Positions 26,049-33,042 of a stretch of 64,000 nt of DNA are shown piece after piece. Within the stretch, counting starts at the first letter, position 1. The number at the start of each line of letters is the position of its first letter. The notes beneath the pieces were generated by a model that made no database searches, had not been told where the DNA came from, and saw nothing but the letters and a program-made list of their open reading frames with translations. Position numbers and translations under genes: made by a program. The stretch is taken from assembly GCA_002431395.1 (NCBI GenBank), contig DJEU01000007.1, positions 70,638 to 134,637 on the forward strand, read 5' to 3'. Source of the stretch: Lachnoclostridium sp. UBA5890. Its GTDB lineage: Bacteria; Bacillota; Clostridia; Lachnospirales; Lachnospiraceae.

Positions 26049-26087
26049 ATAAGTAAAGTGCCGAAAAGTCGGCACTTACAAAGAGGT

Positions 26088-27563
26088 TTAGGAATAAGAA
26101 TAGAAGATGTCGAAGGTATCGCTGTCTCGATGGTACTCCATGTGATCGACTATCTGTACGACGGCGTCGTGCTTTTCGACCACATCGCCCGATTCGTCTT
26201 CCAATGTGTCCAATAAGTTTTTGATCATAGAGATATACGTGGTGCCATTGATGGCAGCAGTATGAGGAGTGCATCGCCGCTCTTCTTTTTTTATGAGTTT
26301 TTTCAAATGATCTCTTTCTTCGGCAATCCGGAACTTATTTTCTTTATATTCTTCTTTGGTATCAATTCCTTCGATGTATGCGTCTTTTATGCGCTGTTCT
26401 TTTTGTTCCAGTTTGGTAAGGGAATCTTGGTATTGGCGGAGCATATCCGAAGCAAGTGGAGTATCCGACAGTGTCGCATGAAATGTCATGTCTGCGGAAG
26501 TACTGTCAATAGTTTTGCGCAAGGAATCAACGAGTGCTTCTTCACATCGCCAGGCAACGATATTTCCGGTGTTGGTGTGCATTCCCTTGGAGTATTTCCA
26601 GCAAACAAATGAAGTATATGTTTTGTTCGTGTGAAAAGACAGATTTGCTCCGCAGGCCGGACACCGCATGATGCCGCAAAGGTAATGGTTAAATAGGGTG
26701 TCGGATTTACGTCGTCGCTGTCCGGTGTGACCGGGAACAAAAGGAACAATTTTTTGAACTTGTGTCCAATGATTTTCATCAATTAACGGTTTGTGCAGTC
26801 CCTTTGTTGTGATAATGTCGTTATCGGCATTATTGTGGTAGGAAGAATGTTTTCTATAATTCCACCGCACATAACCTTTATAGAAAGGATTTTGAAGGAT
26901 ATAAACGATACCGCGATGTTCGAAGAGTTTTCCGCGGCGCGTGCGGTATCCGGCATCATTGATTATTCGTGCGATAGTGGTTGAGGTTTTTCCTTCCGCG
27001 GCAAGACGATAGATCTCACGCACAATGACCGCTTCCGGTTCATAGATTACAGGAATGTGATCTTCCATATGATATCCGAGCGGTGGTGCTGCCTGGTATC
27101 CTCCACGGAGTGCCTTTTCTTCCATGCCGCGCTTGACATCGCTGGCGAGGCGAATGGAGTAATACTCATCCATCCATTCGATGATTCGTTCAATCAAGGA
27201 GGCAAAAGGACCATCAATCAATGGCTCAGTGATCGATACGACCTCTACACCATTTTTTTGAAGCAATGATTTGTAGACGATACTTTCTTCCTGATTCCTT
27301 GCAAAACGGCTGAATTTCCACACCAGGATGTAGTCATAGGGATGTTCTTTGGATTTGGCATAGGAGATCATTTTTTGGAATGCCGGTCGTTTTTCTGCGT
27401 TACGCCCACTGATACCGGTATCCTCAAAGATGTCAGTGATCATAATTCCGTTTTTCTTCGCATAGTTTTTGAGTTCGCGGCGCTGTGCATCCGGAGAGAG
27501 TTCTTCCTGGCGATCTGTCGATACGCGGATGTAGGCAGCAGCTGTTTTGATGGTTGTGGACAT
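26088..27563 (-). CDS. Large serine recombinase (phage integrase)
   Basis: A protein of 491 residues. The resolvase catalytic domain opens with AAYIRVSTDRQ, nucleophile Ser15, and includes EDTGISGRNAEKRPAF and WKFSRFARN. The recombinase domain follows (PLGYHM, ARIINDAGYRTRRGK, LQNPFYKGYVRW), then a zinc ribbon (CGIMRCPACGANLSFH ... FVCWKY) and a Lys/Glu-rich coiled coil (residues about 385-440) that controls synapsis. Such enzymes integrate phage DNA alone and excise it only with a directionality factor. It points toward attL in cotJC. Length and domains are complete. No directionality factor could be picked out; the small early proteins are candidates. Confidence 0.95.
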   Translation of the reverse strand: MSTTIKTAAAYIRVSTDRQEELSPDAQRRELKNYAKKNGIMITDIFEDTGISGRNAEKRPAFQKMISYAKSKEHPYDYILVWKFSRFARNQEESIVYKSLLQKNGVEVVSITEPLIDGPFASLIERIIEWMDEYYSIRLASDVKRGMEEKALRGGYQAAPPLGYHMEDHIPVIYEPEAVIVREIYRLAAEGKTSTTIARIINDAGYRTRRGKLFEHRGIVYILQNPFYKGYVRWNYRKHSSYHNNADNDIITTKGLHKPLIDENHWTQVQKIVPFVPGHTGQRRRKSDTLFNHYLCGIMRCPACGANLSFHTNKTYTSFVCWKYSKGMHTNTGNIVAWRCEEALVDSLRKTIDSTSADMTFHATLSDTPLASDMLRQYQDSLTKLEQKEQRIKDAYIEGIDTKEEYKENKFRIAEERDHLKKLIKKEERRCTPHTAAINGTTYISMIKNLLDTLEDESGDVVEKHDAVVQIVDHMEYHRDSDTFDIFYSYS

Positions 27564-27783
27564 AGGATCACTCCTTATAACTTGACATATTCAATATATA
27601 TTAGTAAAATAACATTTAAAAGTTAGAAATGAATTCTAACTAAGTGAAGAAAAGAACATGGAAGTATAAATAAAATGTTCTTATTATCTGAAAGCAAGTA
27701 ATGTTTCTAGTTTGTACTAGGAAAAGGTTTACTTGCTTTCTTTAACTTTGTGTGTTGGTGCTTTATGGCAAGAACATATGAAA

Positions 27784-27837
27784 ATACCCCAAGCCTCGAC
27801 AAATCCCTTATTGTGGGAAGTCTACCGCGTGGGGTAT
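27784..27837 (-). terminator. Possible terminator of the lysogeny operon
   Basis: ATACCCCA/TGGGGTAT stem enclosing a smaller CCC/GGG stem; on the minus strand it is followed by TTTTC. It is 170 bases beyond the last leftward gene, far for a simple terminator, so it may instead be a structured RNA. Confidence 0.4.
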
Positions 27838-27970
27838 GTTAATTTGCGTAACGTTGTTACATTAATATAATATACCCACAACGGCTAAATGTCAACTAAT
27901 AGTACGTTTTTTCAAAACTTGCCAATAATTTCTTGCATCATCATAAATAACTGCAAGTTCCTTTCGATAT

Positions 27971-27984
27971 TTGCGCCGGCGCAA
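27971..27984. repeat. Palindrome of the TTGYGCCGGCRCAA family, copy 1
   Basis: TTGCGCCGGCGCAA, a perfect 14-bp palindrome, followed by CG. Related copies occur at 32697, 41055 and 47783 inside the prophage; none was noticed in the host part. Confidence 0.7.
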
Positions 27985-28009
27985 CGTTTAAATCGCTTGA
28001 TTACAATGG

Positions 28010-28846
28010 TTAAGAAACCAGTTCCTTTCCATCAAAAATCAATGATTTGATTTTATTTGTTTTCCGGTCAATTTCGAACTGAAAATCACTTCGGATCATA
28101 GCGCCAAAGCCATTTTGGGAATCTACATAGCCTTGGACCAGCAAGGTATGTTTATTTTTGGAAAAGGCCCACTCATTCCTGTTGGCAAATTCTGCGGTAG
28201 AGGGTGAGGTAAGAATTTCCTTTATTTTTTCCTCACAACTAATCCTTACAGTGTCTTGTTCCTCAGCGGTCATACAATAGTCGTTAAGGGTCGATTTGAC
28301 TTTTCCTTTTCCGTATAATGTATGATTTTTATAAGTTATCTTATATACATTTTGTTTTTTATCAAGAAAAACAAATACATTTTTTATGTTGCCAATTACA
28401 AGAATATATCCTTTTTTTCCTTTGTACCTGGAATCCAATGAAGACTCTGCGGTTATCGACGAAGCATCTTTTAAACCACATTGAGATAAAATTTTATCAA
28501 TTTTTTCCCCTTGCTTATTTGACAGTCCGTTGATGTTTTTAGCGGCAAAACTTGTCGGCGCATTAGTAGACAGAGTAGCGTTCTGGTTGCCGGAATTTGT
28601 GTTGTTATTTGAAGAGGGGGTGACGTTCCCTAAAACTGCTCCAACTATTGTAATTGTCATTAGAATAAGTATAATGATAGAACAGTAGAATAAACACCCT
28701 AGTTTCTTCTTCTTTTTCGCTGGAAGTGATGCTACAGATGTAACATTTGTCGTTTTTTCTGTTTTGAGAATGTATCCGCAGTTTGGACAAGTCGCTGCTT
28801 GATCTGAAACTTCATGGTTACATTCTGGACAATTGATTAGTGCCAT
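28010..28846 (-). CDS. Zinc-ribbon membrane protein, unknown function
   Basis: A 278-residue protein. An N-terminal zinc ribbon (CPECNHEVSDQAATCPNCGY) is followed by a Lys-rich segment, one membrane helix (FYCSIIILILMTITIVGAVLG, about residues 52-75), a Ser/Asn/Thr-rich linker and a C-terminal domain of about 180 residues exposed outside if the zinc ribbon is inside. The C-domain contains SPSTAEF and VQGYVDSQNGFGAMIRSDFQFEI, reminiscent of small host-cell proteins with DUF4352-like folds. Being last of the lysogeny operon, it may be a lysogenic-conversion or superinfection-exclusion protein; that is inference from position only. Confidence 0.65.
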   Translation of the reverse strand: MALINCPECNHEVSDQAATCPNCGYILKTEKTTNVTSVASLPAKKKKKLGCLFYCSIIILILMTITIVGAVLGNVTPSSNNNTNSGNQNATLSTNAPTSFAAKNINGLSNKQGEKIDKILSQCGLKDASSITAESSLDSRYKGKKGYILVIGNIKNVFVFLDKKQNVYKITYKNHTLYGKGKVKSTLNDYCMTAEEQDTVRISCEEKIKEILTSPSTAEFANRNEWAFSKNKHTLLVQGYVDSQNGFGAMIRSDFQFEIDRKTNKIKSLIFDGKELVS

Positions 28847-28860
28847 AATAAAATCCTCCC

Positions 28861-29088
28861 TTATTCGTGTTGATGTGCGTAAATTTCAATAAGATCAACA
28901 GAGCAATCTTTATCAAAATCCCCATTTTCGATGTGCTTCATAGCATGGTGGTATGCGTTAAGTAGTTGCATGTGTGAGTGGCGTGGATTGAGTACGATGG
29001 TATAACTCAGATCCGGGTTAGCCACCACGTATTCTTTGATGGTAGTAGGCATATCAGCCATCACTACGTTGATAGTGTCGTTGTGCAT
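28861..29088 (-). CDS. Small ImmA/IrrE-like phage protein
   Basis: A 75-residue protein: NVVMADMPTTIKEYVVANPDLSYTIVLNPRHSHMQLLNAYHHAMKHIENGDF. The NPDLSYTIVLNPR...HAMKHI pattern resembles short ImmA/IrrE-type proteins found beside phage repressors, but a full HExxH zinc site is not visible (HHAMKH instead). It could be a remnant or non-catalytic partner acting on the repressor. The start uses AAGGAGG; an in-frame upstream start overlaps that site. Same operon as the repressor. Confidence 0.55.
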   Translation of the reverse strand: MHNDTINVVMADMPTTIKEYVVANPDLSYTIVLNPRHSHMQLLNAYHHAMKHIENGDFDKDCSVDLIEIYAHQHE

Positions 29089-29142
29089 TTTGAATCCCTC
29101 CTTACCCTGATTGTACAAAAATTATTGTCCCATAAAAAGGAC

Positions 29143-30540
29143 TTACAATACTGCGGCGTTATCTTTATTTTCACGCATTTTCTTACTGACGCGATATTGT
29201 TCTGCATCTGGAATGTCAATAAATTCAACGGTTTTATCATAATTTTTACGGACAACCTCTTTAATCTCGTCCAAAGTGACGTTGAAAAATTCACGTCTTT
29301 GGTTGACCATGTTTAATTTTTTATCCTCGAAAGCACGGTGAAGAGCTGCTTCAAGAGCCGGTGCATCCTCTGAGAAGATCATAGCGTGGACATCAAACTT
29401 GAAGGGAACGGAGGCGTCGCCAAGCTCATCCACACGATCTTGCGGATTGAGGCGGCGAGTCATACCGATCTTATATACATTTTCGCCAAATGCTCCAATA
29501 TTAGATATGATATAGACATATCCTGCTCGGATATTAGCTTGTCTGTAATCAATATCAGATAACGATTTTTCGATATCAGCGAGAACATTTTCAAATTCAG
29601 CTTTCTTTTGTAGATATTCCTGATTCGTCGGATCGTTTTCAAGTTGTTTCTTTATTTTCTCATATGCCGTCAAGTAATGAGTCTGTTCTTTTTCAATTTT
29701 ATGCTTTTCTGCTTCGATTTCTCGCTGTAATCGTTCTTGTTCGCGTTGCTCCGCACGTGCCGCTTTGGCGGCTTCTTTTTCTTCTTGCTGTTTCTGCCGG
29801 TATTCAAAGGCAAGGCGCAATTCTTTGATTTTAGCATCCAGATACATCTTAGTAATAGAGATATTCATAATGGAGCCAAGTTTTGAAATGACTTCCGCGG
29901 ATTTACGAATTCTATGTAATGAAGCGTCAAAATTGGTATAGCGTACTTTGGAAATCGCCGTGTCACATTCGTTGTTAAAGGCACGAAGCAAAAGTTTTTG
30001 AGTGTCAGCAACCATTTTACGACCTTTAGCTGCATTTCCGTCTACTTTCCAATTTATAACACCTGTTACCGCGCGTTTGGATTTGATGAGATCTTTTTGG
30101 TGATCTCTTAGTTCTGCCAGTTTTTCTTTGTAATCAAGAGCGGAAGCAAAATCATATTGCGGTTTATACAAGCCAAATTCCTGAATTGCGATTTCTTCAT
30201 CAAGAACAATCATATCATTCTGCTTTTCTTTTATTTGATTTTCAAGATTAAATGCTGTCTGCTTCAATGAGTCGATGTTTGTTTCGATTTGCTGTTCTTC
30301 TTTGTGCAGAGATTTAATGTGCATATCCAAGTTGACAGCATCTTTAAGCTCTGGGGTTAGTGATTTTTTGTAACTATCATTCTGTTCTACTAGGCTTTCA
30401 TATTCAGTTGCGAGTTTGCGTTCATTTCTCAATTTAAGTAGCAAGAGAATAATGCCCACAATCAAAGGGATTCCATAAAGGAACCAAAAGAAAAAAAGTA
30501 TACAGATAAGCCATGTTTTTAAGTACCACTTGTTGTTCAT
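29143..30540 (-). CDS. Membrane-anchored DUF4041 / T5orf172 (GIY-YIG) protein
   Basis: A 465-residue protein. One N-terminal membrane helix (TWLICILFFFWFLYGIPLIVGIILLLL), long coiled coils, a DUF4041 domain (about residues 95-240: YDFASALDYKEKLAELRDHQKDLIKSKRAV), a second Arg/Glu coiled coil, then a C-terminal GIY-YIG-like T5orf172 domain (GYVYIISNIGAFGENVYKIGMTRR, then EAALHRAF and QRREFF). GIY-YIG folds cut DNA. In phage lysogeny operons this architecture is common; an anti-superinfection role is plausible but unproven. It lies directly downstream of the repressor in the same operon. Confidence 0.8.
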   Translation of the reverse strand: MNNKWYLKTWLICILFFFWFLYGIPLIVGIILLLLKLRNERKLATEYESLVEQNDSYKKSLTPELKDAVNLDMHIKSLHKEEQQIETNIDSLKQTAFNLENQIKEKQNDMIVLDEEIAIQEFGLYKPQYDFASALDYKEKLAELRDHQKDLIKSKRAVTGVINWKVDGNAAKGRKMVADTQKLLLRAFNNECDTAISKVRYTNFDASLHRIRKSAEVISKLGSIMNISITKMYLDAKIKELRLAFEYRQKQQEEKEAAKAARAEQREQERLQREIEAEKHKIEKEQTHYLTAYEKIKKQLENDPTNQEYLQKKAEFENVLADIEKSLSDIDYRQANIRAGYVYIISNIGAFGENVYKIGMTRRLNPQDRVDELGDASVPFKFDVHAMIFSEDAPALEAALHRAFEDKKLNMVNQRREFFNVTLDEIKEVVRKNYDKTVEFIDIPDAEQYRVSKKMRENKDNAAVL

Positions 30541-30568
30541 AACTTTCTACGCCTCCTTATTGTACTTT

Positions 30569-30952
30569 TTAGTTTGAGAATCTGTCCAACATCTGCTTTA
30601 CAAATTCAATGTCTTCCTTCTTGACTTTTCGTGAAGCGTCAAAAAGAACCTTATAATCCGGATTTTTATGTAAGAACTCTGCTGCTTCACGTGCGTCCTC
30701 GTCTAGGTAGTAAGTTGGTTCTTCAGGTTGCTCATTTTTCTCAACCATTAAATCAGAACGTCGAATCCCAAAATAATTGGCAAGAGCATCCACTTTATCC
30801 ATTCGAGGTAATTTTATGCCGTTACACCAATTTGAAATAGTCGCTGGACTAACACCTATTTTCTTTGCTAGTACAGCTTGTGTTATGTCATATTTATTCA
30901 TATAATAACTTAGATTTTTTGAAAAGATAATACCATATTCTTTTTCGGACAT
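30569..30952 (-). CDS. CI-type repressor, XRE helix-turn-helix
   Basis: A 127-residue protein. N-terminal XRE HTH: YDITQAVLAKKIGVSPATISNWCNGIKLPRMDKVDALANYFGI. The C-terminal 50 residues are acidic and helical (DEDAREAAEFLHKNPDYKVLFDASRKVKKED), as in short Gram-positive phage repressors without a LexA-type peptidase domain. With no self-cleavage domain, induction probably needs a partner. It is divergent from the Cro-like gene across operators at 30989-31054. Confidence 0.9.
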   Translation of the reverse strand: MSEKEYGIIFSKNLSYYMNKYDITQAVLAKKIGVSPATISNWCNGIKLPRMDKVDALANYFGIRRSDLMVEKNEQPEEPTYYLDEDAREAAEFLHKNPDYKVLFDASRKVKKEDIEFVKQMLDRFSN

Positions 30953-30973
30953 GTTATCACCGCCTTTTCTGTT

Positions 30974-31002
30974 ATTATATAATACAAATTAACTTTTGAC
31001 AA
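30974..31002 (-). promoter_or_regulatory. Leftward repressor-operon promoter
   Basis: On the minus strand TTGTCA, 17 bases, TATAAT. The spacer and -35 overlap the operator-like TTAACTTTTGACAA (30989-31002), so the repressor may control itself. Confidence 0.8.
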
Positions 31003-31003
31003 C
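30989..31003. promoter_or_regulatory. Lysis-lysogeny operator, half-conserved copy 1
   Basis: TTAACTTTTGACAAC keeps the left half TTAACT of the palindrome TTAACT-NNN-AGTTAA; the right half is degenerate. Confidence 0.6.
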
Positions 31004-31020
31004 AATAAAAAGTAAAAAAA

Positions 31021-31035
31021 TTAACTTTTAGTGTT
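31021..31035. promoter_or_regulatory. Lysis-lysogeny operator, copy 2
   Basis: TTAACTTTTAGTGTT: perfect left half-site, partial right half-site. It sits just upstream of the rightward -35. Confidence 0.65.
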
Positions 31036-31062
31036 GACATTAACTAAAAGTTAATATATAAT
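31034..31062 (+). promoter_or_regulatory. Rightward early promoter with operator in its spacer
   Basis: TTGACA, 17 bases, TATAAT: a full consensus promoter. The spacer contains the perfect operator TTAACTAAAAGTTAA, so repressor binding would directly block RNA polymerase. Confidence 0.9.
31040..31054. promoter_or_regulatory. Lysis-lysogeny operator, perfect copy 3
   Basis: TTAACT-AAA-AGTTAA, a perfect inverted repeat between -35 and -10 of the rightward promoter. Confidence 0.85.
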
Positions 31063-31098
31063 AAGACCATCAAAGTTTTGGAAAGGAGAAGATTCTAA

Positions 31099-31314
31099 GT
31101 GGAAACATTGAAAATTTCTTTGGCAGCAGCGAGGGTAAATGCAGGGATGACACAAAACCAGGTTGCTAGGGTGCTGAAAGTGAGCAACAAGACAATTTTG
31201 AATTGGGAAAATGGAAAGACAGCTGTTGGATACGCACAGGCTACAATGTTGTCGTCTCTTTATGGAATTCCAATTGATAATATTTTTTTACCCAACAAAT
31301 TAACTAAAAGTTAA
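31099..31314 (+). CDS. Cro-like XRE regulator
   Basis: A 71-residue protein consisting of an XRE HTH (SLAAARVNAGMTQNQVARVLKVSNKTILNWENGKTAV) and a short tail (ATMLSSLYGIPIDNIFLPN). GTG start after AAAGGAG. First gene of the rightward operon, opposite the repressor, hence the Cro call. The last codons, Leu-Thr-Lys-Ser-stop, are written by TTAACTAAAAGTTAA, the same sequence as the operator in the early promoter. Confidence 0.85.
   Translation: METLKISLAAARVNAGMTQNQVARVLKVSNKTILNWENGKTAVGYAQATMLSSLYGIPIDNIFLPNKLTKS
31300..31314. promoter_or_regulatory. Operator copy 4 inside the end of the Cro-like gene
   Basis: TTAACTAAAAGTTAA, identical to the 15-bp operator at 31040 and in the same orientation, 260 bases downstream. 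It doubles as the last four codons and the stop of the Cro-like gene. It could support repressor looping or a roadblock. Confidence 0.75.
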
Positions 31315-31351
31315 TTGAAGCCGAACCCGATGGACGAAGGGAGATGAGACC

Positions 31352-31513
31352 ATGAAAGGGCAGCCGCTAAATTTTGATGAAATATCTACAAAAGATTTGG
31401 TTGGGGAACTAACTAAACGAGAAGGTATTTCGCAAATCTGGGTGGAACCAGAAAACAAGAGATTAGATGTAAAAATAACCAGTCCCACCCTGATTTTAGT
31501 TGTTACAGACTAA
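31352..31513 (+). CDS. BC1881-like small phage protein
   Basis: A 53-residue protein, MKGQPLNFDEISTKDLVGEL... ending LILVVTD. The order ISTKxLVxELxKREG ... SPTLILVVTD matches the short BC1881 family of phage proteins, unknown function. The ATG follows GGGAGATGAG. Too short to be found by length alone, but start, family resemblance and operon position support it. Confidence 0.65.
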   Translation: MKGQPLNFDEISTKDLVGELTKREGISQIWVEPENKRLDVKITSPTLILVVTD

Positions 31514-31575
31514 AGTCAGGCAATAGTAACCAAGAACCATAACATTTCATACATTACCATATGGGGGTGATTATC

Positions 31576-31764
31576 ATGGGAAAAAGAAAGAAAAGCAAAA
31601 GCAAAATCCAAAATTACATCATAATCGAGGGAAAACCGGTCAAAGTAGAAGACATACCACCAGAGCAGATGAAAGAAATCGCGACGACGCTTGCAATACG
31701 CTTTGCAAAGGCTCTTGGGTATGAACCGGTAGAACCAGTAAAGGATACAAAAAACATAGGATAG
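31576..31764 (+). CDS. Small basic early protein
   Basis: A 62-residue protein with a Lys/Arg/Ser-rich start (MGKRKKSKSKIQNY) and a helical body (IPPEQMKEIATTLAIRFAKALGY). Start after GGGGGTGATT. Not recognised; a typical small early phage protein. One of several candidates for a recombination directionality factor, without specific evidence. Confidence 0.6.
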   Translation: MGKRKKSKSKIQNYIIIEGKPVKVEDIPPEQMKEIATTLAIRFAKALGYEPVEPVKDTKNIG

Positions 31765-31790
31765 CCCGAAAAGGGCAGAAAGGACAAGCT

Positions 31791-31970
31791 ATGACGACAA
31801 AGAATAAATGTTTATGGACGATGACCGGCTGTTCAATCGCCTATCTTACAACGATGGCGCTCAGTCCTGCAACCGGGACAAGCATTCCGGCGGCGATCAT
31901 GTCGGTGGTATGTACACTGTATATCGCGGTGTTTATCGCGGCAAACGTAGGAAACAAGGGGGAAGAGTGA
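31791..31970 (+). CDS. Small membrane protein, 59 residues
   Basis: Starts MTTKNKCLWTMTGCSIAYLT and continues through a hydrophobic SIPAAIMSVVCTLYIAVFIAA helix to NKGEE. One or two membrane spans. An AAAGGACAAGCT ribosome site precedes the ATG. The stop overlaps the start of the next gene (TGATG), supporting translation. Function unknown. Confidence 0.6.
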   Translation: MTTKNKCLWTMTGCSIAYLTTMALSPATGTSIPAAIMSVVCTLYIAVFIAANVGNKGEE

Positions 31971-32161
31971 TGGACAGACAGGAATTTTATCAAGATGGCG
32001 TGACTCGTGTTACGGATCCGTTTTATATCTGTATTTGCGAGAAAGGGTGTGCCGCTTACAGCCCGATTTACTTGAAAAAATGTGAGCTGTGCGGCGCGCC
32101 GTTACGCCAGTGTGTCCCTGCAGACAAATATAACAAAAGCAAAGGCGATCAGGTAAACTGA
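31970..32161 (+). CDS. Small Cys-rich (zinc-binding) early protein
   Basis: A 63-residue protein. CICEKGC and CELCGAPLRQC give a treble-clef-like or rubredoxin-like metal site. The ATG overlaps the stop of the membrane protein gene and follows GGGGGAAG. A strong hairpin follows the stop. Function unknown. Confidence 0.6.
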   Translation: MDRQEFYQDGVTRVTDPFYICICEKGCAAYSPIYLKKCELCGAPLRQCVPADKYNKSKGDQVN

Positions 32162-32169
32162 CCGCCAAG

Positions 32170-32208
32170 ATATGCTCACTAAAAACAACCACTTTTAGTA
32201 TAGCATAT
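32170..32208 (+). terminator. Hairpin after the first early cluster
   Basis: ATATGCT-ACTAAAA pairs with TTTTAGT-AGCATAT. A second hairpin, AAAGGGG/CCCCTTT near 32253-32273, lies shortly after. Both can slow or end transcription before the Rep gene. Confidence 0.6.
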
Positions 32209-32309
32209 CTAAGATAAAAAAGCAAGCAAAACATCAAAAATAAAGGGGTTCAAAGCCCCTTTGAAAACTTGCTAAGGATATTAAGTTTAGAACAATTGGA
32301 GGACAAGAT

Positions 32310-33042
32310 ATGCCATACATAAAAGCGACGACAGTAGCAGGACAGACCGTGATGATTGAGAAGTACTATTCATCCAGATGGGGAAGGAAGGGGATTGAAC
32401 GCTCTGCCAATCTGAAAAAGACAAGTGAGGAGCAGGAGCGTGTAAATCAGCGGCAGGCAATCCGAACGGTTACCCTCTTACTCAACGCCAACTTCGGACC
32501 GGATGATTATCACCTGGTACTGGACTATACTCCGGATCAGCGCCCGGCTACTCCCTGCGCAAGCCAAGAAGTTAGTCAAGCCATTCCTTGGAAAACTTCG
32601 GCGGCTCTATCGAAAGTGCGGGATGGAACTAAAATACATCGAAGTGTGTGAATTTGGAAAGAAAGGAGCGCTGCACCACCACATGGTGGTCAACAGTTGC
32701 GCCGGCACAACGACAGCGGACATCAGAAAGAAGTGGCCGCATGGTCGTGTGCACTTCAATCCGCTTGACGATTCAGGAGAGTATAGCAAACTGGCCGCTT
32801 ATCTTTTGAAGAATCGAACGTATTGGAGAAAGTGTGGCGGTACCGGAAAGCAGTATTCCCCATCGCGAAACCTGGTACGACCTGTCACCAAGAAAGTGGT
32901 GGTCAAGGCAGAGCGGTACTACGAGAAGCCGAGAGAAAGAAAAGGCTACTATGTGGCAGCAGATTCCGAGAGACATTTTATGACGGAAGCCGGCTGGCCA
33001 TATATGATATATATCATCGTAAAAGGAGAAAGAGCACCATGA
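32310..33042 (+). pseudogene. HUH rolling-circle-type replication protein, frameshifted
   Basis: Two frames together spell one protein of about 243 residues related to REP_ORF2/G2P-type rolling-circle initiators. The first frame runs MPYIKATTVAGQTVMIEKYY to DYTPDQRPATP. The second resumes at QAKKLVKPFLGKLRRLY and carries the HUH-type motif ALHHHMVVN and GEYSKLAAYLLKN, with Tyr candidates. Removing one C of the CCC at 32553-32555 joins them perfectly, so this is a one-base insertion, a sequencing error or, less likely, recoding. Rep proteins nick origin DNA. No other replication initiator is visible in the prophage. Confidence 0.8.
32697..32710. repeat. Palindrome of the TTGYGCCGGCRCAA family, copy 2
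   Basis: TTGCGCCGGCACAA followed by CGACAG, inside the coding part of the Rep gene just after the HUH motif (reads Cys-Ala-Gly-Thr). Copy 4 at 47783 is followed, after a second short arm, by the same CAACGACAG. Confidence 0.65.

Larger units (their letters stand above)
27564..28009. other. Non-coding gap packed with inverted repeats
   Basis: No gene is seen in 446 bases. Perfect inverted repeats follow one another: GTTAGAA/TTCTAAC (27622-27640), GAACAT/ATGTTC (27654-27680), a 12-bp pair GAAAGCAAGTAA/TTACTTGCTTTC with a nested stem (27690-27740), ATACCCCA/TGGGGTAT with an inner stem (27784-27837), GTAAC/GTTAC (about 27848-27860) and TTGCGCCGGCGCAA (27971-27984). The ATACCCCA hairpin ends TTTTC on the minus strand and may terminate the leftward lysogeny operon. 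The others may be protein sites or structured RNA. Confidence 0.6.

Noticed and set aside
26038..26274. Leftward frame at the prophage left end.
   Set aside because: It is an out-of-frame shadow of the recombinase 3' end with no ribosome site.
26088..27563. Recombinase as SpoIVCA of a true skin element.
   Set aside because: The element carries a full tail and lysis module and sits in cotJC, not sigK; it is a phage integrase of the same superfamily, although the logic may be similar.
27784..27837. A known riboswitch or 6S RNA in the palindrome-rich gap.
   Set aside because: The stem and loop sequence match no class I can recognise; it is kept only as a hairpin/terminator candidate.
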